Positions 1 to 6,751 of a DNA stretch of 10,974 nucleotides are shown piece by piece. Within the stretch, counting starts at the first letter, position 1. Each line of letters opens with the position of its first letter. The stretch spans positions 1 to 10,974 of the forward strand of contig DYTG01000036.1 in NCBI GenBank assembly GCA_020726085.1, given 5' to 3'. Source of the stretch: Sulfurovum sp. GTDB lineage: Bacteria > Campylobacterota > Campylobacteria > Campylobacterales > Sulfurovaceae. A model generated the notes under the pieces. That model was not told the DNA's origin, ran no database searches, and worked only from the letters and a program-made list of their open reading frames with translations. The position numbers were made by a program, and so were the translations under genes.

Positions 1-861
1 AATCTCTTTTTCCCAGAGCGATTCGTCGATGGTTTCGAGTATCAAAGGTATATCATCCATACGACTATCGTTCATGATAAATCCAAAGGTATCCCAGCCA
101 ATTTCCCCTTCGCCTAGCGAGTGGTGTCTATCGACGCGTGAGCCAAGGGCGGGTTTGGAGTCGTTGATGTGCATTCCCATTAGGTATTTAAATCCTACGA
201 TTTTCTCAAACTCTGCCATGGTAGCATCATACGCCTCGTGGGTGCGTAAATCGTATCCTGAAGTAAAAGTGTGGCAGGTATCAAGACAAACTCCCACACG
301 GCTTTTATCTTCGACTAGTTCAATGAGTTTGGCTAGATGTTCAAAGCGATAGCCTAGATTGCTCCCTTGTCCTGCGGTGTTTTCAATGACAAGTTTGACG
401 GAGGAGTTTTTCGTCGCCTTAATGGCTCTATTCATCGAATCGGCTATAACTTTAAGGCAACTATCCTCTATCTCTTGCAACGTTTGAGCGTAGTGAGGCT
501 CTTTTTTGGATAGTTTGACCAAATGGCTACCTGGGTGAAAATTGAGTCTATCAAGCCCCAAGAGTTGGCAACGTTGCAACTCATCGATAAAAGCGTGGCG
601 TGATTTTTCGAGTTGCTCTTTCTCTGGGTGTCCCAGATTGATCAAATAGCTATCGTGAGGCAAAATATGTTTGGGCAAAATCCTGCTTTTTTCAAGATTT
701 GTCAAAAACTTATCAATGGTTTTGCTTTCAAGTGGTTTGGCCACCCATTGGCGTTGGTTTTTGGTAAAGAGTGCAAAGGCTTTTGCTCCTATCTCCATGG
801 CGTTTAGTGGTGCGTTATCGACTCCGCCACTACTGCTTACATGCGCTCCTACAAATTTCAT
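1..861 (-). CDS. nfo: Endonuclease IV (AP endonuclease), 3' end cut by window edge
   Basis: Apurinic/apyrimidinic endonuclease of base-excision repair; the family uses three zinc ions to cut 5' of abasic sites. The frame is open for 287 codons from the ATG at 861 to base 1. It starts MKFVGAHVSSSGGVDNA, as in the family. All nine zinc ligands can be placed: H69, H109, E160, D194 and H197 (in DTCHTF), H231, D244 and H246 (in SRVDRHHSLGEG), and E276. The IENTAGQGSNLGY block is present at 159-171. H69 and H109 match E. coli Nfo numbering, but later ligands are shifted by +15, so there is an insertion between H109 and E160. By comparison with the E. coli C-terminus about 13 residues are missing off the window edge. 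An AAGGA ribosome-binding site sits just before the ATG. The gene lies 44 bases behind the CNNM gene on the same strand and may share its transcript. Confidence 0.96.
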   Translation of the reverse strand, partial: MKFVGAHVSSSGGVDNAPLNAMEIGAKAFALFTKNQRQWVAKPLESKTIDKFLTNLEKSRILPKHILPHDSYLINLGHPEKEQLEKSRHAFIDELQRCQLLGLDRLNFHPGSHLVKLSKKEPHYAQTLQEIEDSCLKVIADSMNRAIKATKNSSVKLVIENTAGQGSNLGYRFEHLAKLIELVEDKSRVGVCLDTCHTFTSGYDLRTHEAYDATMAEFEKIVGFKYLMGMHINDSKPALGSRVDRHHSLGEGEIGWDTFGFIMNDSRMDDIPLILETIDESLWEKEI

Positions 862-905
862 TACGTTCCTTTTTGAGAGATAATTGTTAAGTGTGCAAAT
901 AAATG

Positions 906-1991
906 TTAATTTTTTTTCGATGAATCTAAATTTTGCAATCTTTTCTTTTCGACCAATAACTTATCTTGAAATCGTTTGCTTTTGTCTTTTGCTAAAACTT
1001 GCATATCTTCAACTTCATCCATCTCATCGACTATCTCTACGCCCAAAAGCGTCTCTATCGCATCTTCGAGTGTTACAACGCCACTGGTTTGCCCGTAGCT
1101 ATCGTGAACGACAAATAGGTGCGTTTTGCGTTTCACAAAGAGGTCTATGAGTACCGAAACGGGAACATTTTCTGAAATCTTATGAACCGCAACGGTAATG
1201 TCTCTTAGAAGCGTTTGGTCTCTCTCTTCAACACTCTCTTCCAAAATCGTTTGATTAAAGACAACGCCTATAATATCGTCAATGGATTCGTTGTAAATGG
1301 GTATTCTTGAGTGAATGTACATTTTATCCTCTTCGATAGCTTCTTGGACGGTAATATCGGCATTGAGTGCAAAAACGACACTTCTAGGTGTCATAATGGC
1401 TTTTGTTTTTATGTTTTTGAGCTTTAAGAGATTTTCGATTAAAAGGCTCTCTTTGGATTGGATAGAACCCTCTTTTTCGCCCATAGAGACAATTGCCATA
1501 ATCTCATCTCGTGAGAAATTGATCTCCTCTTTTTTGTTTTTTGAGATGTAGCTTGTTATCAAACCTGAAAACCAAACCAAAGGATAGGTAATTTTAATCA
1601 TAAAGGATATGATATAAGCAGCAGGAACCAAAAGATTTTTCCAATAAATTGCACCGATTGTTTTGGGAATAATCTCTGAAAAATAGAGAATCAATAGAGT
1701 TAAAATAAACGCAATCAAAGCTTGCCACTCATTGCCAAATAAAATTTGAGCTTGTGCACCTACACCTGCGGCTCCCATGGTATGAGCAGTGGTATTGAGG
1801 GTTAAGATTGAAGATATGGGTTTGTCAATGTTTGACTTGAGATCTTTTAGCATTTTAGAGGTTTTGGTATCGCCATCTTTTGCCAAAGTTTCAATATAAT
1901 GAGAGGTACTTGAGAGCAAAACAGCCTCAAGAACCGAACACAAAAAAGAGATAAACAGTGTAGCAAATAGATAAGTGAGCAACAAGGTCAT
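906..1991 (-). CDS. CNNM (DUF21) and CBS-pair membrane protein, CorC/TlyC-like
   Basis: Inner-membrane protein of 361 residues in the CNNM/CorC 'hemolysin-like' family, linked in other organisms to magnesium or cobalt transport; the substrate here is not known. Hydrophobic segments lie at about 1-28, 58-82, 88-105 and 120-148. The conserved CNNM stretches are SILTLNTTAHTMGAAGVGAQA (61-81) and FSEIIPKTIG (104-113). A cytoplasmic CBS pair follows: CBS1 about 199-250, starting at MTPR and including SRIPIYNESIDDIIGVV, and CBS2 about 268-322 with HLFVVHDSYGQTSGVVTLEDAIE. The protein ends in a charged tail of about 40 residues and has no room for the CorC_HlyC C-terminal domain found in longer relatives. 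The ATG at 1991 is supported by a TGAGG ribosome-binding site and by MTLLLTYLFATLFISFLCSV as a plausible first membrane helix. That ribosome-binding site is buried in a hairpin, described separately. Confidence 0.9.
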   Translation of the reverse strand: MTLLLTYLFATLFISFLCSVLEAVLLSSTSHYIETLAKDGDTKTSKMLKDLKSNIDKPISSILTLNTTAHTMGAAGVGAQAQILFGNEWQALIAFILTLLILYFSEIIPKTIGAIYWKNLLVPAAYIISFMIKITYPLVWFSGLITSYISKNKKEEINFSRDEIMAIVSMGEKEGSIQSKESLLIENLLKLKNIKTKAIMTPRSVVFALNADITVQEAIEEDKMYIHSRIPIYNESIDDIIGVVFNQTILEESVEERDQTLLRDITVAVHKISENVPVSVLIDLFVKRKTHLFVVHDSYGQTSGVVTLEDAIETLLGVEIVDEMDEVEDMQVLAKDKSKRFQDKLLVEKKRLQNLDSSKKN

Positions 1992-2053
1992 TGTGCGTAC
2001 CTCACAAAAGTAATCGTTGAGGTACGCCTATTATAAGAGTCGGATGAACTCAT
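1988..2053 (-). CDS. Possible 21-codon leader ORF coupled to the CNNM gene
   Basis: A small open frame starts at the ATG at 2053 and stops at TGA 1990-1988. That stop overlaps the CNNM start codon as ATGA. The peptide begins MSSSDSYNRR and ends FVRYAQ; it matches no family I know. An AAGGA sequence lies about 10 bases before the ATG, slightly far but usable. Codons 9 to 20 run through both arms of the hairpin that hides the CNNM ribosome-binding site. A ribosome translating this frame would open the hairpin and stop on top of the CNNM start. The frame could be chance, since it is short and one predicted promoter would initiate inside it. Confidence 0.35.
   Translation of the reverse strand: MSSSDSYNRRTSTITFVRYAQ
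1995..2027 (-). promoter_or_regulatory. 10-bp inverted repeat enclosing the CNNM ribosome-binding site
   Basis: GCGTACCTCA (1995-2004 on the plus strand) and TGAGGTACGC (2018-2027) are perfect reverse complements separated by 13 bases. In the CNNM transcript the 3' arm contains the TGAGG ribosome-binding site, ending three bases before the ATG. A folded leader would therefore block initiation. Seen as DNA, the same palindrome sits just downstream of a TATAAT at 2035-2030 (minus strand) and could instead be a repressor operator. Confidence 0.6.
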
Positions 2054-2087
2054 TTTTTCTTAATCCTTTACAAAATTATTAAACAAG

Positions 2088-2096
2088 ATTATATCA
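2088..2096 (-). promoter_or_regulatory. Extended -10 promoter element for the CNNM gene
   Basis: On the minus strand the sequence TGATATAAT (2096 to 2088) is a perfect extended -10 (TGn plus TATAAT). No good -35 is seen, which is common in AT-rich Campylobacterota promoters. Initiation about 7 bases downstream would give a leader of roughly 90 bases containing the small ORF and the hairpin. A second TATAAT lies at 2035-2030 and would start transcription at the hairpin. Confidence 0.5.
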
Positions 2097-2105
2097 TATA
2101 ATTAT

Positions 2106-2135
2106 CAATAAAAAGTTTTATACTGAGTAACTTTT
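2106..2135 (-). terminator. Weak terminator-like hairpin behind phoD
   Basis: Reading leftward after the phoD stop, AAAAGTT (2135-2129) and AACTTTT (2117-2111) can pair with an 11-base loop, followed by one more T and then an AT-rich run. The stem is almost all A-T pairs, so it would be weak. It is the only terminator candidate between phoD and the CNNM promoter. Confidence 0.25.
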
Positions 2136-2148
2136 CTCTCAACGCTCC

Positions 2149-3963
2149 TTAAATACTCAAAGCTCCTGTAGTGTTGGCTACTGTGATAGTTTTGGCTCTA
2201 TGAGTGTTTAGGCTATATTCTGTGGAATCGCAACTGTTTACATAGTACCAATTGGCACTTACTTGCGTAGCATCAAAAGTGAGCGTCATAAAGCCTCTAT
2301 CGTAAGCGTTAAGGTATTTGAGGTCATCGATTAGCAAATCAATCGCTCCTTCAAATTGTGCCGCCATCATAACATCGCTCAACCCCGCATATTCTTCAAG
2401 CCCTGGAGAGGTAACGGAGGGGGTAGCAAACTCGACTCCGACAACTTCACCCTTGTAGTCTCGAAGATTATTAGCCCACGCATTGTGAGTATCTCCCGCA
2501 ACTACGACAAGCTTTTTGCCCAACGCCTTAGCTGTACCAAAAATCGTTTCACGCTCCATAAAATATCCATCCCACGCATCCAAATTGTAAGGAAGTACGG
2601 TAGTTACTCGTGCTATTTCCTCTTGGGTGAGTGTCGCATCTTGTTGCAACATTCGTGTTTTGATGGTGACAAGTTCACCCAAAAGTGTGTTGAGTTGGGT
2701 TAAAAGTGCCGTTTTGGTTTCGCCTGTAGCACCCTCTAGTTGTGAGATGACCATGAGCAACTCGGAGGGTAGGTACATTTTGCCCATCAATACTTGTTGT
2801 CCTAGCAGTTGCCATGTGGCGTTTGAGGTTGCCATTTGTTGTTGCAACCACTCCAATTGAGTAGCTCCCAACATGGTGCGTTTTGGGCTTCCAATGTCGC
2901 TTTGAAAAGTTTGAGCATCAAAATTGCCTTGAGCGTCAAAATAGCTACTGTAGCTAAGCTGTTTATCTCTCCCAAAGAGACGGGTTTCAAGCATATAAAG
3001 CGATACTAATCCTCCAAAATCAAAACGACGATAGATAGCTTTTTTGTCTTTAATAGTGCGAATAGGTAGCCACTCAAAATAGGCTTGCAATGCATCGTGT
3101 GTTCGCTGTGTGAAGCTTCCCTCACTCTCATCATGATTTTGAGCACCCTCTTTGTAGGTGTCATTGGCTACTTCATGGTCGTCCCATATTACTATCATAG
3201 GAGCTGCTGCATGAATGGCTTGTGTGCCGCTATCGGTATGGTAGAGTGCATAACGTTTGCGGTAATCTTCGAGGCAAAGCAACTCTTTGTTGTTGTCTTG
3301 AGGTAATTCTCTGCCAATCTCAATGGCTTTGGAGGTTGCATAAGCGGGTACTTTGGCATCAAAATCATCGTTTTCGTACATCCCGTATTCGTAAATATAA
3401 TCCCCCAAATGAAGCGTTACGTCCAAATCTTCTATTTTGGCTGCCTCGGTATAGACATTGAAATATCCATTGGGGTAATTAGCACAGGTAAAGAGTGCCA
3501 TTTTGATTTGTTCTGGATTGTCGATAGGGAGTGTTTTGGTTTTGCCAATGGGTGAAGTTACGCCGTTGGAGCTAAATCGATAGTAGTAGGTTGTACCTGC
3601 TTGAAGATTTTGTGCATCGACTTTGACGGTAAAATCACTCGCTTGGTTGGAGGTGTAGATGCCATTATGCACAAGGTTTGCAAACGTCTTATCGGTAGCG
3701 ACTTCAAAAGCGACTTCAATATCGCCTTGGAGTGCCTCAAGGTGTGTCACACGAGTCCAAATAATCACACTAGTAGCCAAAGGGTCACCACTGGCTACCC
3801 CATGATTGAAAGCGATGCGAAGCGTGGTTGGTTGATTGGTTGCATCGCTTGTTGCGTTATTGTCTGAATTGCTACCACAAGCCACTAAACCTGTAGAGAT
3901 AAGAATGGTCGAAGCCACCGCACCTGAAACCTTGATAAACTCTCGTCTTGTCATACCTCGCAT
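2149..3963 (-). CDS. phoD: PhoD-type alkaline phosphatase/phosphodiesterase, Tat-exported lipoprotein
   Basis: Secreted metal-dependent phosphatase of 604 residues; PhoD enzymes release phosphate from mono- and diesters, usually during phosphate starvation. The N-terminus carries a twin-arginine signal (TRREFIK, 5-11), a hydrophobic stretch, and a lipobox LVAC ending at C29, so a Tat-exported lipoprotein is predicted. A PhoD N-terminal domain follows (FNHGVASGDPLATSVIIWTR, 52-71). The catalytic domain shows FTCANYPNGYFN (158-169), HLGDYIYEYG (185-194), IWDDHEVANDTY (259-270) and VVAGDTHNAWAN (487-498), which supply the expected Asp, His and Asn metal ligands. Residues 395-455 form a helical insert between motifs. 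An in-frame TTG exists at 3975, but the ATG at 3963 is preferred because GGAGAG lies 5 bases before it and overlaps the TTG. The gene stands alone, divergent from the ferredoxin gene. Confidence 0.92.
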   Translation of the reverse strand: MRGMTRREFIKVSGAVASTILISTGLVACGSNSDNNATSDATNQPTTLRIAFNHGVASGDPLATSVIIWTRVTHLEALQGDIEVAFEVATDKTFANLVHNGIYTSNQASDFTVKVDAQNLQAGTTYYYRFSSNGVTSPIGKTKTLPIDNPEQIKMALFTCANYPNGYFNVYTEAAKIEDLDVTLHLGDYIYEYGMYENDDFDAKVPAYATSKAIEIGRELPQDNNKELLCLEDYRKRYALYHTDSGTQAIHAAAPMIVIWDDHEVANDTYKEGAQNHDESEGSFTQRTHDALQAYFEWLPIRTIKDKKAIYRRFDFGGLVSLYMLETRLFGRDKQLSYSSYFDAQGNFDAQTFQSDIGSPKRTMLGATQLEWLQQQMATSNATWQLLGQQVLMGKMYLPSELLMVISQLEGATGETKTALLTQLNTLLGELVTIKTRMLQQDATLTQEEIARVTTVLPYNLDAWDGYFMERETIFGTAKALGKKLVVVAGDTHNAWANNLRDYKGEVVGVEFATPSVTSPGLEEYAGLSDVMMAAQFEGAIDLLIDDLKYLNAYDRGFMTLTFDATQVSANWYYVNSCDSTEYSLNTHRAKTITVANTTGALSI

Positions 3964-3990
3964 GATGCTCTCCAATTGTTATGAAATTTT

Positions 3991-4040
3991 TTCATAGTGT
4001 ATTCAAAAAGAGTTACAAGATAGTCACAAAAGACTCAATA
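3991..4040 (-). promoter_or_regulatory. phoD promoter with 11-base-spaced direct repeats, PHO-box-like
   Basis: On the minus strand the 7-mers TATTGAG (4040-4034), TTGTGAC (4029-4023), TTGTAAC (4018-4012) and TTTGAAT (4007-4001) recur every 11 bases with T-rich 4-base spacers. Seven-base repeats at 11-base pitch are the geometry of PhoB-type operators. The last good repeat supplies a -35-like TTGTAA placed 16 bases before TATGAA (3996-3991). A TATGAAA-TTT-TTTCATA inverted repeat (3980-3996) overlaps this -10. The match to the textbook PHO box (CTGTCAT) is loose, so the regulator is inferred from spacing and from the gene it precedes. Confidence 0.4.
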
Positions 4041-4345
4041 GTTGATGGTATGCACTTCAAAATTTCTGCATTGGAAAATTCACCATCAGATTTTTGGCTA
4101 TAAATACTCCAAAAGAAGCCTCTTGTGTGGATGATTATTGAAGACAATTAATTAACCCCTTTGCTGAGTGCATTCCCATTGAGACCACTCAAAACAAATA
4201 GAGGATAAATACTCTCTTTTATTGTTCTTAAAACTTCAAAAAATTACACATTATGCAAAAATATCGTTCATATTATTGATAGATTTAATAAAACAATAAG
4301 CTTTGATGAGATATAAATCATAAAATTTTAAAAACAGAGGATAAA
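4041..4345. other. Divergent intergenic region between phoD and the ferredoxin gene
   Basis: This AT-rich stretch has no open frame of useful length on either strand. Weak inverted repeats are present: TGATGGT (4043-4049) with ACCATCA (4082-4088), and TGAGTG (4165-4170) with CACTCA (4186-4191). Neither has a T-run or other partner signal. A plausible -10 for the ferredoxin gene is TATAAA at 4312-4317, about 30 bases before its ATG. Another TATAAA at 4099-4104 is far from any gene. I see no transposon remnant and no RNA gene. Confidence 0.5.
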
Positions 4346-4597
4346 ATGGCTCTATTAATTAATGATGAATGTATCGCTTGTGACGCTTGTAGAGAGGAGT
4401 GTCCCAATGACGCAATTGAAGAAAATGATCCCATCTATATCATAGACCCCGATAGATGTACAGAGTGTGTTGGTTACTACGATGACCCATCGTGTATTGC
4501 GGTATGCCCCGTTGATTGCATTGTGCCTGACTCTGATAATATTGAAACGATTGATGAACTTAAATTTAAGTTTCAACAACTCCAAGACGAGGAGTAG
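4346..4597 (+). CDS. YfhL-family 2[4Fe-4S] ferredoxin
   Basis: Small soluble electron carrier of 83 residues with two [4Fe-4S] clusters. The first motif is C9-x2-C12-x2-C15-x3-C19-P. The second is C38-x2-C41-x8-C50-x3-C54-P, and its long 8-residue gap is typical of the YfhL subgroup; an extra C58 follows. The opening MALLINDECIACDACREECP resembles the ferredoxins of Helicobacter and Campylobacter, where from memory the gene also sits beside a Ppx/GppA gene. In such bacteria the likely partners are pyruvate or 2-oxoglutarate oxidoreductases, but none is encoded in this window. AGAGGA lies just before the ATG. The ppx/gppA start is only 9 bases after the stop, so the two are probably co-transcribed. 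Confidence 0.93.
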   Translation: MALLINDECIACDACREECPNDAIEENDPIYIIDPDRCTECVGYYDDPSCIAVCPVDCIVPDSDNIETIDELKFKFQQLQDEE

Positions 4598-4606
4598 AGT
4601 CTCTTT

Positions 4607-6118
4607 ATGGAGCCAGAAAAGCACACGGCTGTTATTGACATTGGTTCCAATTCCGCGCGTTTGGTGATTTTTGAACGCAGTAGTAAATTTGGCTTTCATA
4701 TTATATGCGAACAAAAAAGTCGTGTACGCATTGGTGAGGGAGCCTATCAAAACAGTGGGAGGCTTCAAGCCATTGGCATTACCCGTGCCTATCAAGCACT
4801 TGATAGCTTTATGCAAACGATTCGTGAATACGATGTGGGGCATATCTATTGTGTAGCAACCTCTGCACTGCGTGATGCTCCCAATGCCAAAGAGTTTATT
4901 GATTGGATCAAAGCAAACATAGGCATTGAGATTGATGTCATTGATGGTGGCAAAGAGGCATTTTACGGCTCCATTGCAGCGCTTAACCTTTTGCCTATTC
5001 AAAGCGGTATTACCATTGATATTGGTGGGGGTTCGGCCGATATGTCTTTGTTGAAGATGGGCAAGGTAGTCGATACTATCTCGCTTAATTTGGGCGGTGT
5101 TCGTCTCAAAGAGCTTTTTCGTGACAAAGGCAAAGGCCCAGAGGAGATGCAAAACTTTATCGACCAAGAGATAGCACGCATTCCTGAGCATTTTCACCAT
5201 CAAAGTGCTATTGGGATGGGTGGCACTATTCGAACCTTAAGCAAAGCCATTATGACAAAAAAGTCCTATCCGCTTAAAAAACTTCACGCCTTTAGTTATG
5301 CCCTTCAAGAGCAATCAAGCTACTTTGATACCATCATTCACAGTGATTTGGAGGGATTAGCAAGGCTCTATCTCAAAGAGGATCGCTTTGATACCATTCG
5401 TGAGGGTACGCTTATTTTTGTCTCCATTCTCGAAGCAATCAAGGCAAAAGAGGTGATTACAAGCGGTGTAGGGGTGCGTGAAGGGATATTTTTATCCAAA
5501 TTGCTCCAAAATTACAACTACCGCTTTCCTGCCTCTATCAATCCTAGCATCATCTCCATGCAAGATCGCTTTGACAAAACCTTAAAACGTTACGACAATG
5601 CAATCGGTCGTGCTTTGAAGCTTTACAATTTATTGCGATACAACCTTAAGATGGATGAAGATAGAGACTACTCCATGGAGTTAGCCAGTGCCATTAAGCT
5701 CTCCAATATCGGCAAATCGCTTACTATCTATCACACCAACGAGCATGCTTTTTATATCGCATCGCAAGAGTTGAGCTACCAATACCGCCACAAATCCATT
5801 GTGCTTATCTCCATGTTGTTGCTTATGCAAGGCAAAGATGTTAAAAAATCGACTCACTATCGCTACTATAGAGATTTGTTGCCCAAAAAGAGCAGTTTTA
5901 AAGTACTCAATTTTTGCTACGCCCTTAGTATTGCCCTCTACGAAGATGCCAAAGATGCGATTATTGATTTGGAGTATCAACACAACACGCTCACTATCTC
6001 CTCCAATCGATCACTCTATCTATCCAAAAACTCCATCTATACTATCTCCCAACCCAAAAAGTTTGAAATCAAAATCATTGATGCCTCGACTATTCCGTCC
6101 ATGGATGGGGTGATATAG
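4607..6118 (+). CDS. Ppx/GppA exopolyphosphatase or pppGpp phosphatase
   Basis: Ppx/GppA family phosphatase of 503 residues, acting on polyphosphate and/or pppGpp; sequence alone does not separate the two. The ASKHA-fold nucleotide and phosphate motifs are in order: VIDIGSNSARLV (9-20), VATSALRDAPN (83-93), VIDGGKEAFYG (111-121, with E117 as the probable catalytic Glu), ITIDIGGGSADM (135-146) and IGMGGTIRTLSKA (202-214), with GVGVREGIF (287-295) closing the domain. Residues from about 318 form the helical HD-like C-terminal domain. There the usual His-Asp pair is replaced by KLSNIGKS (364-371), so that domain is unlikely to bind metal. The ATG is chosen because the family motif starts eight residues later; the ribosome-binding site GAGGAG lies in the last codons of the ferredoxin gene, a rather long 13 bases upstream. 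Confidence 0.93.
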   Translation: MEPEKHTAVIDIGSNSARLVIFERSSKFGFHIICEQKSRVRIGEGAYQNSGRLQAIGITRAYQALDSFMQTIREYDVGHIYCVATSALRDAPNAKEFIDWIKANIGIEIDVIDGGKEAFYGSIAALNLLPIQSGITIDIGGGSADMSLLKMGKVVDTISLNLGGVRLKELFRDKGKGPEEMQNFIDQEIARIPEHFHHQSAIGMGGTIRTLSKAIMTKKSYPLKKLHAFSYALQEQSSYFDTIIHSDLEGLARLYLKEDRFDTIREGTLIFVSILEAIKAKEVITSGVGVREGIFLSKLLQNYNYRFPASINPSIISMQDRFDKTLKRYDNAIGRALKLYNLLRYNLKMDEDRDYSMELASAIKLSNIGKSLTIYHTNEHAFYIASQELSYQYRHKSIVLISMLLLMQGKDVKKSTHYRYYRDLLPKKSSFKVLNFCYALSIALYEDAKDAIIDLEYQHNTLTISSNRSLYLSKNSIYTISQPKKFEIKIIDASTIPSMDGVI

Positions 6119-6151
6119 TCACGCTTAAACCGTACCTAATTTCAAATAAGA

Positions 6152-6157
6152 TAAAAT
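6152..6157 (+). promoter_or_regulatory. Candidate -10 for the pssA-mqnP-yajQ genes
   Basis: TAAAAT in the context AAGATAAAATTA resembles Campylobacterota -10 elements and lies 27 bases before the pssA ATG in the 66-base gap after ppx/gppA. No -35 is clear, so read-through from ppx/gppA is equally possible. Confidence 0.35.
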
Positions 6158-6184
6158 TACTGTTTTAAAGTAAGGATTGTATTG

Positions 6185-6742
6185 ATGTTTTTGATGGATA
6201 AAAACAGCCATTTTAATGCTGCCAATTTAATTACCTTTGGCAATATCGCTTGTGGGGTAATCGCTATCTATTTCACTGTCAAGGGAGATTTTTTTACGGC
6301 TATTGTTTTTGCATGGATTGCGGGAGCTTTTGATATAGCCGATGGAAAAGTAGCACGAAAATTCAACCTCTCAACAGAGTTTGGGATACAGCTTGATAGT
6401 TTTGCCGATTTTGTCTCGTTTGTCATTATGCCCTCCTTTTTGGTCTTTTATGCCATCACACTCAACCAAACCGATACAATCCAAGAGCTTTTGATTGGAT
6501 TGGTATTTATCTTTTATATTATTAGTGGTCTTAGACGTTTGGTAGCCTTTAATCTCAAAGTTCAGGTGGGCAAAGTCTCCAAATATTTCGAGGGCGTTCC
6601 TACACCGCTAGGGGCGATTTTGTTGTGGATTTTGTATCTGCTTTTTGCCTATGGGATTATTACGAGTAGCTACCTTGTCGCTTTTTTTGTGATTTTGATT
6701 GCATTCAGTCTCAATAGCAAACTCAAAATCCCTCATCCTTAG
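6185..6742 (+). CDS. pssA: CDP-diacylglycerol-serine O-phosphatidyltransferase
   Basis: Membrane enzyme joining CDP-diacylglycerol and serine to phosphatidylserine, the precursor of phosphatidylethanolamine. The CDP-alcohol phosphotransferase signature is complete: D53-G54-x2-A57-R58-x8-G67-x3-D71-x3-D75, with the last two Asp in LDSFADFVSF. Hydrophobic segments follow at about 79-95, 101-116 and in two stretches from 138 to 176. The N-terminal AANLITFGNIACGVIAIYF fits PssA rather than a PgsA-type enzyme. At 185 residues it is close to the short Bacillus form and shorter than the roughly 240-residue form I recall from Campylobacter. The start is ATG 6185, with AAGGA 8 bases before it; the TTG at 6182 and the ATG at 6194 are less well spaced. 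mqnP begins 9 bases after the stop. Confidence 0.88.
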   Translation: MFLMDKNSHFNAANLITFGNIACGVIAIYFTVKGDFFTAIVFAWIAGAFDIADGKVARKFNLSTEFGIQLDSFADFVSFVIMPSFLVFYAITLNQTDTIQELLIGLVFIFYIISGLRRLVAFNLKVQVGKVSKYFEGVPTPLGAILLWILYLLFAYGIITSSYLVAFFVILIAFSLNSKLKIPHP

Positions 6743-6751
6743 GCTCTTTTG

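Noticed and set aside
29..883. Several plus-strand open frames (for example 29-352, 613-807, 671-883)
   Set aside because: They lie opposite nfo, which carries all its zinc ligands; their products look non-protein-like.
3963..3975. TTG start for phoD at 3975, giving four more residues
   Set aside because: GGAGAG overlapping that codon is well spaced for the ATG at 3963, and the twin-arginine signal needs no extension.
4043..4088. Inverted repeat TGATGGT/ACCATCA with a 32-base loop in the divergent intergenic region
   Set aside because: Only 7 bp with a long AT-rich loop and no associated T-run or open frame; expected by chance in a region of this size.
4165..4191. Inverted repeat TGAGTG/CACTCA
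   Set aside because: Six-base arms and no link to a promoter or terminator; too weak to call.
4355..5203. Long open frame of 282 codons on the minus strand, antisense to the ferredoxin and ppx/gppA genes
   Set aside because: Its translation has no recognisable motif and it lies opposite two genes with complete family signatures; it is a shadow of their codon pattern.
6182..6196. Alternative pssA starts at TTG 6182 and ATG 6194
   Set aside because: AAGGA at 6172-6176 is best spaced (8 bases) for ATG 6185; the ATG at 6194 would be 17 bases away.
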